DNA from: Streptomyces coeruleorubidus
GTDB lineage: Bacteria > Actinomycetota > Actinomycetes > Streptomycetales > Streptomycetaceae
Reading direction: 5' to 3'
NCBI RefSeq assembly: GCF_008705135.1
Contig: NZ_CP023694.1
Span: forward strand, 5,189,001 to 5,253,000
Length of the DNA: 64,000 nt
Position numbers and translations under genes: made by a program. Numbering within the stretch: the first letter of the stretch is position 1; the number at the start of each line of letters is the position of its first letter. The notes under the pieces were generated by a model. That model was given only the letters and a program-made list of their open reading frames with translations. It did no database searches and was not told the DNA's origin. Of this stretch, positions 18,401-24,231 are shown one piece after another.

Positions 18401-20377
18401 CCGGCGGGCAGCCGCCTGTACCGCACGGGCGACCGGGTCCGGATGCCGGCCGACGGGAACATCGAGTTCCTCGGCCGCCTCGACGACCAGGTGAAGATCC
18501 GTGGCTACCGCGTCGAACTCGGCGAGGTGCAGGCCGTGCTGGCGGCCCACCCGGCCGTCCGGGACGCCGTGGTCGCCGTGCACGAGCCGACGCCCGGCGA
18601 CAAGCGCCTCGTCGCCTACTGCGTGCCCGCGGAAGGACGGCAGCTGCCGGACGCCTCGGCCCTCGCCGACGCCTGCGGGGCGCTGCTGCCGGAGTACATG
18701 GTGCCCTCCGCGTTCGTCGCCCTGGACGCGATCCCGCTCAACGCCAACGGCAAGGTCGACCGCAAGGCGCTGGCCGCGCCGGACCGTTCGGCGATGCGCT
18801 CGGGCCGCGAGTTCGTGGCGCCGCGCACCGACACGGAACGCACGCTCGCCAAGATCTGGTCCGAGGTGCTCGGTGTCGACGAGATCGGTGTGCACGACGA
18901 GTTCTTCGAGCTCGGCGGGCACTCGATCCTGATGATCCAGGTGCTCGCGGCGGCCCGCCGCGAGGGCCTCACGGTCTCGGTCTGGCGCATGTACCAGCAC
19001 GGCACGCTCGTCGACCTGGCCGCGGCCATCGACGAGGACAGGGCGGCCGCCGCGGCGGAGGAGGCCGCCAAGGCCGCCAAGGAAGCCGAGGCGGAGCCCG
19101 CACCGGTCGAGGTCCCGGCCGAGCTGCTCGCCTCGCTCCTGCGGCAGGCCGCCGGCGGCGACGCCACGCGCCTCACCGAGGGGCCGCTCGCCCAGGTCGC
19201 GGCCCTGCTCGGCGGCGGCGCGCAGGCCGCCGCCGAGGCCGGGGAGACGGTCGCTCTCGACGACCTGGACGCCCTCATGGCCGAGCACCGGGTGCCCGGC
19301 GTGAGCCTGGCCCTGCTCGGTGCGGACGGCTCGGTGCGCACCCACGCGGCCGGCGTCCTCTTGGTGGACGGCGACCGTCCGGTGACCCCGGACACGCTGT
19401 TCCAGGTCGGCTCGATCAGCAAGCACGTCGCGGCGTTCGCGACCCTGCGGCTCGTCGCGGAGGGGCGCATCGGCCTCGACGACTCCATCGACACGCACCT
19501 GACGTCCTGGAGCCTCGACGAGCTGGACTCGGCACCCGGCGCGGTGACCGTCCGGCACCTGCTCGGGCACACCGCCGGGCTCGCCCGGCACCGCAGCGTC
19601 GGATTCCCGCCGGGCGGCGAGGTGCCCACCCTGCGGGACCTCCTCGACGGCACGGGCGCCGTCTCGACCCCGCGAGTGCGCCGCCAGCTGGTGCCCGGCT
19701 CCACGTTCCGCAAGTCCAGCACCCACTACTGGGTCCTCCAGCAGCTCCTGGAGGACGTCACCGGTGAGGCGTTCCAGGACCTCGCGCACCGCCTGGTCCT
19801 CGCGCCGCTCGGCATGACGGGCAGCAGCTTCGACCAGGACTTCCCGCGCACCTCGGGGCGGCCGGTGGCACTCGGCCACCACGTCAAGGGCGTGGCCATG
19901 GAAGGGGGCTGGCGCGAACGCGCCCACCTCGCCGCCGCCGGACTGTGGACGACGGCCGAGGACATCGCCCGGCTCGCCCGGCAGGTGCGGGCCTCGCTCC
20001 TCGGCCACGAGGGCGCCCTGCTGCCCCGCGCCGTCGCCCAGGAGCTGCTCGCCACCCACCCGGGCAGCTTCTACGGCCTCGGCACCATCGTCGACGACAC
20101 CGGTGGCGACGCCGAGTTCGGCCACGGCGGCGAACCCGCCGGCTACTGGAACCTCTCGCTCTCCCACCTCGGCAGCGGCGTCGGCCTGGTCGCCCTCACC
20201 AACTCCGACAGCGGCAAGGGCGTCGTCAAGCACCTGACCGCCCGGCTCGGCAAGCACGAAGAGACCTTCGGCAAGGGCGAGTTGATGGCGGACTGGGCGG
20301 TCGCCGGCACCGGCTCCGCCGCCCCCGCCGATCATCCGCTGCTCAGCCCCGTCGTCACCGACGAGGAGCGGGCATGA
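9437..20377 (+). CDS. NRPS, three modules ending in a beta-lactamase/PBP-like domain: C-A-PCP-C-A-PCP-C-A-PCP-TE
   Basis: A 3646-residue synthetase starting at ATG 9437, overlapping the previous stop. A basic N-terminus (QRLAGRRRTRRSAIPKADR) precedes C1 (HHIACDA, His177). A3 (about 500-1000) reads DFWNVGMVH(K), essentially the Thr code. PCP3 Ser1054. C2 has CHAILDG (His1259). A4 reads DLPKVAEVG(K). PCP4 Ser2109. C3 has SHAITEG (His2315, Glu2319 in place of Asp). A5 again reads DLPKVAEVG(K). PCP5 Ser3163. An Ala/Glu-rich linker (about 3195-3270) leads to a serine-hydrolase domain (about 3270-3630) with SxxK (Ser3326-Lys3329) and HGG (His3563). That domain is taken as the chain-releasing enzyme, since no alpha/beta-hydrolase thioesterase is present in cis. 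Its expected YxN motif reads KSS at 3426-3428. No epimerization domain was seen. Confidence 0.95.
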   Translation: MSTGANTPPGIDSDEARDAIVRQRLAGRRRTRRSAIPKADRNAPLRLSYGQEQMWFLNRLDPGSTQYLVPLLVRLTGALDAGVLAEAWQRLTDRHEILRTRYGLHGEEPVQIVSERERVTLPLEDLTHLPEDERETRVQAIVTGEIFVPFDLERDLPVRARLIRLGDQEHVLAVVFHHIACDAWSTEIVGQELSALYAALVKGEEPRLPDVAVQYADFAAWQRAEMSGATLERHLDHWKGELAGITPIELPTDRPRKAVRDARGDTVAFSVPAVLAGRVQEFARERAATPFMVVLAAFQSLLARHTGSADVTVGTVVSGRGRPELQGMLGYGINTLALRGRWADGTSFRDLVDATKGTVLGAFDHQGVPFARLIDAVQPERDLSRNPLFDVALTMHGERTSSFALPGIAAEPYRAEGDAAKYDLDLQLRQDADGTLHGHLEYAVELFDRATAERLTGQLVRLLDAATADPDADLAHLAFLGADEVRLLTQGAAVTGEVTRTVHRAFEEQAARTPDAVAVHAAGEELTYAELNERANRVAHHLVGLGVGQETLVGVCLERGADLMPALLGVLKAGGAYLPLDPSQPADRIGYMLQDAAAPVVVTERAHAELLNGLHDGPVLVLDGEEDRAALAARPVTDPAPRTDADSLIYVIYTSGSTGRPKGVGLTHANVERLFTVSAHQTGFRTDDVWTLFHSYAFDFSVWEMWGALLHGGRLVVVPQDVSRDPSAFLDLLVEQRVTVLNQTPSAFRALVAAAREGDPRVGELALRTVVFGGEKLEVADLRAWADRVGLNAPTLVNMYGITETTVHVTYHLLDEDDLARGSVSPVGVPLDDLAVRILDAHGNLAPIGVPGEIHVAGRGVARGYLGRPALTAERFVPDPYGAPGDRLYRSGDVARRLADGSLEFLGRNDAQVKIRGFRVELGEINAALTEQDGVRDAVVLVREDIPGDKQLVAYVVPADGAAPDAAGLRALLARELPEYMVPETFVALDALPLTVNGKLDAKALPAPAARVAASEYAAPRSALEERTAAVWGEVLGVDRVGVHDSFFDLGGHSLRAITLAGRLREAGLDVGVRDLFEYRTVALLCEQLAGRAPVTTTHGVRPFALVGDEDRAGLPEGVVDAYPMSQVQIGMVVEMLSDSGRHPYHNVTSFRVPDSRSFDIEALRASVASAVARHEVLRTSFDLNSYSVPMQLVHEQVELPVQERDLRGLGDEAVREALRAFTAQERSRLIPLDSAPQLRLYGTACDDGSWWLTITECHAILDGWSHHSLLMEIVEGYHRARDGRPVDAPAAPDVRFADFIAAEVASREAGDDRAYWTGIIEGHTPFALPEAWAGDGVAGAPHRVKVPFHDLEPQLRALASTAGASLKSVLHAAHLKVLSTVTGDERFFTGLVCNARPEALGADGLYGMHLNTLPFAFDGAFGTWRDLVRRVFEREVELWPHRGYPMPDIQRQAEEGQRLVSVRFSYHDFDQVDRDRVDYLASIDDSPTEFPLGVSARLGHLFLTGGRKHVSAEALERLAGTLREVLVAMAADPEGDASASYLPSAARQTLLEQGTGERADFGDASVCARFEEQAARTPSAPAVGFAGEVVTYAQLDVRANQVAHHLRASGVSGPGAVVGVLLDRGPDLVASLLGVWKAGAAYVPIDPSYPAERIASMLESAGAATVLTQSAYADRFGGDVGLVLVDRHASQIDARPRSAPERMEDAEALAYVIFTSGSTGRPKGVAVTHRGLANHVAWAARDLASRGTTGAPLFSSVAFDLVVPNLWAPLVTGQRVHTIAQDTDTADLARELVAAGPFSFIKLTPGHVDVLASQLTAEQASALAPVLVIAGEALTRTTVERWRALAPGTELVNEYGPTEASVGTCVFPVTDAESGEVMPIGRPLPNMTMYVLDARLDQVAVGVAGELYVGGTGVARGYAGRPGLTAERFVPDPYGPAGARLYRTGDLARTRPDGAVEFLGRLDDQVKIRGYRIEPGEIQTVVAEHPAVREAVVVPHETATGDIQLVAYYVPSGAGTSAAELAEHSGARLPDYMLPAAYIALDAIPLNANGKTDKRALPAPDDAGLDGRTSHVAPRTITEAQVAAIWSQVLGLERVSVLDGFFDLGGHSIRAVALVGALRAAGFDVGVREVFEYRTVAELSEFLTGRPAPQETAAPVEPFALLTDEDRAGLPEGVVDAYPMSQVQLGMLVEMLADDERRVYLNVASFRITDGTPFDADALRAALDVVTGRHEMLRTSFDLDAFTQPLQIVHPKARIPLAVEDLRQLSEGARELRVRNIMSEERTRGLDLAAAPLLRMTAQVEADDSWRLVVTVSHAITEGWSHRALLMELLDVYRALREGGVPAPAEPTPVRYADFIAAELASLESAEDRTYWQDLIGRYAPFALPAGWAGDPTQPSEKYRLAVPVHDLEPRLRALATQAQVSFKSVLLAAHLKVMSTLTEEDGFFSGLVCSARPESPGAERVYGMYLNTLPFAFDRTAGNWTDLVRQVFAREAEVWDRRRFPMPVIQRDAGAGRLLHVRFSYQDFDHVDDKLVDAGASGGEGGTEFALAVSAVSGHLLLTTHTHALSRAQGERLTTLYRQVLEAMAGDPQGSAQDTYLPAQEREWLLAQNDTARDFPEATVLQRFEEQVTRTPDAVAVRHAGGELSYAELDARATRFAYRLRAAGVGAESTVGVLLDRGPDLLATLLAVWKAGGAYVPIDPSYPAERIASMCESAAAQLAVTQEGYADRFPGSVPVLDIAGLAESEGEFGAVARVDDPERLAYVIFTSGSTGRPKGVQVPHRGLANHVAWAADELAVRGTGGAPLFSSVAFDLVVPNLWGPLVTGQAVHVVPQDTLPADLPAALLDGGPYSFIKLTPGHLDILTEQLTTEQVDRLSQVYVVAGEALPGSTANRSLEVLGSGRMINEYGPTEASVGSTIHPVTDHVALDVVPIGRPLPNMTAYVLDAAMREVPAGVVGELYVGGTGVARGYAGRPGLTAERFVPDPYGPAGSRLYRTGDRVRMPADGNIEFLGRLDDQVKIRGYRVELGEVQAVLAAHPAVRDAVVAVHEPTPGDKRLVAYCVPAEGRQLPDASALADACGALLPEYMVPSAFVALDAIPLNANGKVDRKALAAPDRSAMRSGREFVAPRTDTERTLAKIWSEVLGVDEIGVHDEFFELGGHSILMIQVLAAARREGLTVSVWRMYQHGTLVDLAAAIDEDRAAAAAEEAAKAAKEAEAEPAPVEVPAELLASLLRQAAGGDATRLTEGPLAQVAALLGGGAQAAAEAGETVALDDLDALMAEHRVPGVSLALLGADGSVRTHAAGVLLVDGDRPVTPDTLFQVGSISKHVAAFATLRLVAEGRIGLDDSIDTHLTSWSLDELDSAPGAVTVRHLLGHTAGLARHRSVGFPPGGEVPTLRDLLDGTGAVSTPRVRRQLVPGSTFRKSSTHYWVLQQLLEDVTGEAFQDLAHRLVLAPLGMTGSSFDQDFPRTSGRPVALGHHVKGVAMEGGWRERAHLAAAGLWTTAEDIARLARQVRASLLGHEGALLPRAVAQELLATHPGSFYGLGTIVDDTGGDAEFGHGGEPAGYWNLSLSHLGSGVGLVALTNSDSGKGVVKHLTARLGKHEETFGKGELMADWAVAGTGSAAPADHPLLSPVVTDEERA
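14117..15420 (+). repeat. Near-identical A-domain block, copy 2 (A4)
   Basis: Second copy of the A-domain block also found at 7425-8728. It begins at GACTTCGGTGACGCGAGCG, at the C/A junction, and fades out after the core region around the AEHPAVREAVVV segment. Both copies keep the same reading frame with no indels that I could find. Confidence 0.9.
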
Positions 20378-20421
20378 CCACCCACGGCACGCGAACGGCC
20401 ACCACCACCCAGGAGGACCCT

Positions 20422-21378
20422 GTGCACCACCCCCGCACACGCCACCTCATCTCCGTGGACGACCTCACCGACGACGACCTGCGCACCCTGGTGGCGGACG
20501 GTGTCGCCTTCCGCGCCGCCGACCGCAAGGGCGGCCCGAAGCCGCTGCGGGACGAGGTCGTGGGGATCTACTTCAGCAAGACGTCCACCCGTACCCGTAC
20601 CGCCTTCTCCAGCGGCGCCCTGCGCCTGGGCGCCTCCGTGATCACCTACGGGCCCGGCGACCTCCAGCTCAACACCGGCGAGACCAGCGAGGACACCGGC
20701 GCCGTGCTCTCCCGCATGCTCGACGTCCTGGTGGCCCGCACCGCGGGTGACGAGGCGGAGATGCGGGCCTGGGCGAGCCAGCGGCGGATGTCCGTCGTCA
20801 ACGCGATGAGCGCCGGCGAGCACCCCACCCAGGCCCTCACCGACCTCACCACGCTGAGCGCGCGCTTCGGCCGGCTGGACGGGCTGCGCGTCCTGTACGT
20901 GGGAGAGGGCAACAACTCGGCGTCCGCGCTCGCCCTCGCCCTGAGCCGCTTCCCGGGCACCGAGCTGGAACTGCGCACCCCGCCCGGCTACGGGCTCGAC
21001 CCGGCCTATCTGGCACGGGCAAAGGCGCACGCCGCCCGCACCGGAGCGAGCGTGCGCGAACGCCACGACATGGACGACCTGCCCGCCGACGTCGACGCCA
21101 TCTACACCACGCGGTGGCAGACCACGGGTACCACCAAGCCCGACCCGGACTGGCGGGACGTCTTCGCCCCGTTCCAGGTGGGTGCGCGGCTGTGGGAGAC
21201 CAGCCCCAAGGCCGTGTTCCTGCACGACCTGCCCGCGCACCGCGGTGACGAGGTGACCGCCGAGGTGCTCGACGGGCCGCACAGCATCGCCTTCGAGCAG
21301 GCCGAGAACAAGATGCACAGCGCGATGGCCGTCCTGAAGTGGTGCCGGGCGGGCGGTCCGCCCGCACCGGGGGAGTGA
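20422..21378 (+). CDS. Carbamoyltransferase of the ornithine/aspartate transcarbamylase fold, candidate Dap carbamoyltransferase
   Basis: I chose GTG 20422 because AGGAGG sits five bases upstream. An ATG at 20374 overlapping the NRPS stop would add 16 residues. The 318-residue product has the carbamoyl-phosphate motif STRT (55-58) in SKTSTRTRTAF and HPTQ (134-137). The HCLP loop of ornithine carbamoyltransferases is HDLP here (268-271), and the ornithine-binding SMG segment reads TTGTTKP, so ornithine is unlikely to be the acceptor. In viomycin/capreomycin clusters such an enzyme (VioL/CmnL) carbamoylates the Dap-derived side chain to a ureido group. With SbnA/SbnB upstream, 3-ureidoalanine formation is the best inference, either on the free amino acid or on a bound peptide. 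Confidence 0.85.
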   Translation: MHHPRTRHLISVDDLTDDDLRTLVADGVAFRAADRKGGPKPLRDEVVGIYFSKTSTRTRTAFSSGALRLGASVITYGPGDLQLNTGETSEDTGAVLSRMLDVLVARTAGDEAEMRAWASQRRMSVVNAMSAGEHPTQALTDLTTLSARFGRLDGLRVLYVGEGNNSASALALALSRFPGTELELRTPPGYGLDPAYLARAKAHAARTGASVRERHDMDDLPADVDAIYTTRWQTTGTTKPDPDWRDVFAPFQVGARLWETSPKAVFLHDLPAHRGDEVTAEVLDGPHSIAFEQAENKMHSAMAVLKWCRAGGPPAPGE

Positions 21379-22715
21379 GCGTCACCGACGGCCGGACGGC
21401 TCCCGCGCACCCGCAGGCGAAGGGGCCGGATCCGGTCCCGCTGCGACGCAACCGCGACTACCTCATGCTGTGGAGCGGCGCCGGGCTCACCCTGCTCGGC
21501 TCCCGCGCCACCTCGGTCGCCTACCCGCTGCTGCTGATCTGGTCCACCGGATCGGCGGCGGCGGGGGCGATGGCCGCCTTCGCGGCGCAACTCCCGCACC
21601 TGATCGTGCAGTTGCCCGCGGGCGCGCTCGTCGACCGGTGGAACCGGCGTCGCACGATGCTCGTGTGCAGCGCGGGCTGCGCCGTGTCCACGGCGAGCGT
21701 GGTCGCGGCGGTCGGGTTGGGCCAGGTCCATCTGGCCCACCTGGCGGTGGCCGCGTTCGTCGAGGGATCGCTGATGGTCTGCCACCGCCTCGCCGAACGG
21801 GCCTGCGTCCGCCAGGTCGTGCCGGCGTCGCAGCTCACCGCGGCGCTCGCCGGGAACGAGGCCCGGGGACGGGCCGCGGGCCTGCTCGGACAGCCGCTCG
21901 GCAGCGCCGCGTTCGCTGCCGCCCGGTGGTCGCCGTTCCTGCTCGGGAGCGTCACGCACCTGCTGTCGCTGCTCGCCGTCCTGTGCGTCAGGGCGCCGTT
22001 CGGCGGCAGGCCGGCGGCCGAACGGCGCAGGCTCGGGCCCGAGATCGCCGAGGGGCTGCGCTGGCTGTGGCGGCGCCGCTTCCTGCGCCGGATCACGCTG
22101 CTGATCTCCGGCAGCAACGTGATCTTCCAGGCGCTGGCCCTGCTGCCCGCCTTCGTCCTGTACGAGGACGGGCTCTCGCCCGCGACAGTGGGCGTGATCG
22201 CGGCGATCAGCGGGGCGGGCGGCGCCGTCGGCGCCCTGTGCGGCGGCTGGGCCACGCGCCGCATCGGCCTGGCCGGCCTGGTCCGCGGGGCGCTCGTGGT
22301 GTGGGCGCTGCTCGTGCCCGCCCTCGCCCTGACCCGGTCGCCGCTGCTCCTCGGAGCGCTGCTGGCCGGAATGAGCCTGGTGGGCGGCGCCGTCAACGTC
22401 GCCGGCGGTGTCCACCAGGTGCGCACCACACCCGATGCCCTCCAGGGCCGCGTCAACAGCGCGCTGCAGCTGGCGGGTTCGGGTGCCAACGCACTGGGCG
22501 CGCTCGCCGGGGGAGTGCTCCTCGACTCCCTGGGCGCGGCCCGCACGGCGGCCCTGCTCGGTGTGGCGATGGGCGTCCTGGCGCTCGTCGCCGCGGCCTC
22601 CGCACTGACCCGCCTCCTCGCCTCCGACGAACAACAGGCCTCCCAGGAACAGCAGGCCTCTCAAGAGCAGCAGCAAGAGCCCATACGAGAACAAGAAGGA
22701 GAACGCACCTCATGA
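21375..22715 (+). CDS. MFS transporter, probable peptide exporter
   Basis: A 446-residue major facilitator protein. GTG 21375 overlaps the preceding stop (GTGA) and follows GGGGGAG. Twelve hydrophobic segments are apparent, with the MFS motif GALVDRWNRRRTM between segments 2 and 3. The C-terminal tail (last about 25 residues) is hydrophilic and Gln/Glu-rich, with a tandem QQASQEQ repeat encoded by a short DNA repeat. Its position inside the biosynthetic operon suggests export of the peptide and self-protection. The substrate cannot be read from sequence. Confidence 0.88.
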   Translation: MSVTDGRTAPAHPQAKGPDPVPLRRNRDYLMLWSGAGLTLLGSRATSVAYPLLLIWSTGSAAAGAMAAFAAQLPHLIVQLPAGALVDRWNRRRTMLVCSAGCAVSTASVVAAVGLGQVHLAHLAVAAFVEGSLMVCHRLAERACVRQVVPASQLTAALAGNEARGRAAGLLGQPLGSAAFAAARWSPFLLGSVTHLLSLLAVLCVRAPFGGRPAAERRRLGPEIAEGLRWLWRRRFLRRITLLISGSNVIFQALALLPAFVLYEDGLSPATVGVIAAISGAGGAVGALCGGWATRRIGLAGLVRGALVVWALLVPALALTRSPLLLGALLAGMSLVGGAVNVAGGVHQVRTTPDALQGRVNSALQLAGSGANALGALAGGVLLDSLGAARTAALLGVAMGVLALVAAASALTRLLASDEQQASQEQQASQEQQQEPIREQEGERTS

Positions 22716-23653
22716 ACGCGACCCCCAGTTGGACCCCGCTGGTCATCACCCCGCAGAGCGCCGGGGTCGAGGCCTCGGCCGCCGGGCTGCTCAAGGTGAT
22801 CGGCGACACCGCCACCATCGACGACCAGCTCGTCAAGGAAAAGGCGCTGATCTTCCGCGGCTTCGGCGTCACGCAGGAGGAACTCGACCCGGTCATGGAC
22901 GAGCTGCTGCCCAACCGGCTCGCCTACGTCCACGGCAACTCGCCGCGCACCAAGGTCGGCAAGAACGTCTACACCTCCACGGAGTACCCGCAGGAGTTCA
23001 CCATCTCGATGCACAACGAGATGTCGTACGCCCACGCGTGGCCGGCCCGCCTGCTCTTCTTCTGCCAGAAGGCCGCCGAGACCGGCGGCGCCACCCCCGT
23101 GACCGACTCCGCCCTCTGGCTGCAGTCCCTGGACCCGGAGGTCAGGGAGGCGTTCAAGGGCGGCGTCTGCTACCAGCAGAACCTGCACGACGGCCTCGGC
23201 CTGGGCAAGAGCTGGCAGGACACCTTCGAGACCACCGACCGCGCCGAGGTCGAGGCCTTCCTCGGACAGACCGGCGCCCAGTGGGAGTGGAAGCCGGACG
23301 GCTCGCTGCGGGTGCGCCAGATCCGGCCCGCGACCGCCGTGCACCCGGTGACCGGCACGGAGGTCTGGTTCAACCAGTCCGACCAGTGGCACCCGGCGGG
23401 CCTCGGCGACGACACCGCCGCCGCGCTCGCCCAGATCATGCCGGCCGACGAACTGCCGCAGTCCGTCACGTTCGCCGACGGCACGCCCATCCCCGACGAG
23501 TACGTCCTGCAGATCCGTGACCGGGGCCTGGACGCCGCCGTGAACTGCGACTGGCGCACCGGGGACCTGATGCTCATCGACAACATGCTGGTCTCGCACG
23601 GCCGCCGTCCCTTCACCGGAACCCGCCGCGTGCTCGTCGCGATGTCCGACTGA
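22712..23653 (+). CDS. SyrP/TauD-like Fe(II)/2-oxoglutarate-dependent oxygenase (first)
   Basis: A 313-residue TauD/TfdA-family oxygenase; ATG 22712 overlaps the MFS stop, with AAGGAG upstream. The iron triad is visible as His101-x-Glu103 (MHNEMSY) and distal His296 (SHGRRPF). A downstream arginine in the TGTRRV segment is the likely 2-oxoglutarate anchor. HxE rather than HxD is common in the SyrP-like group, which hydroxylates beta-carbons of carrier-bound Asp- or Asn-type residues. Three A domains here have Asn-like codes, so beta-hydroxylation of one or more of these is a reasonable guess. Hydroxylation of the Dap-derived residue is an alternative. Confidence 0.92.
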   Translation: MNATPSWTPLVITPQSAGVEASAAGLLKVIGDTATIDDQLVKEKALIFRGFGVTQEELDPVMDELLPNRLAYVHGNSPRTKVGKNVYTSTEYPQEFTISMHNEMSYAHAWPARLLFFCQKAAETGGATPVTDSALWLQSLDPEVREAFKGGVCYQQNLHDGLGLGKSWQDTFETTDRAEVEAFLGQTGAQWEWKPDGSLRVRQIRPATAVHPVTGTEVWFNQSDQWHPAGLGDDTAAALAQIMPADELPQSVTFADGTPIPDEYVLQIRDRGLDAAVNCDWRTGDLMLIDNMLVSHGRRPFTGTRRVLVAMSD

Positions 23654-23663
23654 GGCCCGATGA

Positions 23664-23706
23664 CCACCGCTGAGCGCGATCACCGCGCTCCGTGTGACAG
23701 CGGTGG
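23664..23706 (+). terminator. Nested hairpin after the first oxygenase gene
   Basis: Outer arms CCACCGCTG (23664-23672) and CAGCGGTGG (23698-23706) enclose an inner stem AGCGCG/CGCGCT (23673-23678 and 23684-23689). No T-run follows, so it may attenuate rather than terminate, or act on RNA stability. It opens a 340-bp stretch (23654-23993) in which I see no convincing gene; reading frames there are Arg/Pro-rich and unlike proteins. Confidence 0.45.
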
Positions 23707-23993
23707 CGTCCGTCAGCGGCAGGGCGCCACGCACGACCGGCGTCCGCCGCCGGCCTGCGGCTGCTCGCCGCGGCCGAGCACGCGGTGACGCACCGCAGGC
23801 CACGGCCGGACGGGCTGCGTCACGCGGGGGCCCGCACCGCCGTATGCCGGGTGCTCACCCGGTGCCAGGGGGCACCCACGGTCATCCGGTCCGGGACGAC
23901 ACCGCGCACGCGGTGCGCGGCCCCCCGGGTCCGTCGCCGCGTCGCTCGTGACCCGTCCGAACTCATCCGTGCTGGACCCGCAAGGAGGCAGTC

Positions 23994-24224
23994 GTGAAGA
24001 CGATCGGCGTCCGCATCTCCGGACATCTCAAGTCCCCGCATCTCAAGTCCACGGAAAACCACCCGGAGGACCCGGACCCCCTCATCGAGGACGTGCCGAG
24101 CCGCAACGACCTCTTCACGGCGCTTGCCGCGCCCGTGGGACGAGCGGGTCCCGGCGTCCCGCGCACCCGGGAATCCGCACTGTCCCGTTCCCTGCTCGAA
24201 CCCTTCGCCTCCTCCAGGAGCTGA
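23994..24224 (+). CDS. Small 76-codon gene between the two oxygenases, function unknown
   Basis: GTG 23994 follows a strong AAGGAGG ribosome binding site, and the stop lies seven bases before the next oxygenase gene, whose own ribosome binding site is inside this frame. That geometry suggests a real, translationally coupled gene. The product starts MKTIGVRISGHLKSPHLKS (a short LKSPHLKS repeat), continues with an acidic Pro-rich part (ENHPEDPDPLIEDVPS) and ends Ser/Arg-rich. It has no cysteine, signal peptide or membrane segment. I do not recognise the family. It could be a partner protein of an oxygenase, a peptide precursor, or a leader that only couples translation. Confidence 0.5.
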   Translation: MKTIGVRISGHLKSPHLKSTENHPEDPDPLIEDVPSRNDLFTALAAPVGRAGPGVPRTRESALSRSLLEPFASSRS

Positions 24225-24231
24225 CCATCAC

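Noticed and set aside
4245..20377. Siderophore pathway (Dap synthesis is shared with staphyloferrin B and related siderophores)
   Set aside because: No siderophore synthetase, catechol or hydroxamate genes, no iron-uptake transporter and no iron-box-like site were seen; the carbamoyltransferase and oxygenases fit a modified peptide better.
4245..20377. Viomycin/capreomycin-type cyclic pentapeptide as the product
   Set aside because: Precursor genes overlap, but no capreomycidine synthase pair, no beta-lysine genes and no phosphotransferase were seen, and the A-domain set includes a Thr code and three Asn-like codes.
8771..20440. Very long open frame antisense to the NRPS genes (almost 3900 codons)
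   Set aside because: Typical GC-rich shadow of real genes in the opposite strand; composition is Gly/Ala/Arg/Val-rich and lacks domain motifs, while the sense strand encodes clear NRPS domains.
23694..23951. Possible 85-codon gene between the first oxygenase and the small gene
   Set aside because: No ribosome binding site, Arg/Pro-rich composition and no resemblance to any family; treated as intergenic.
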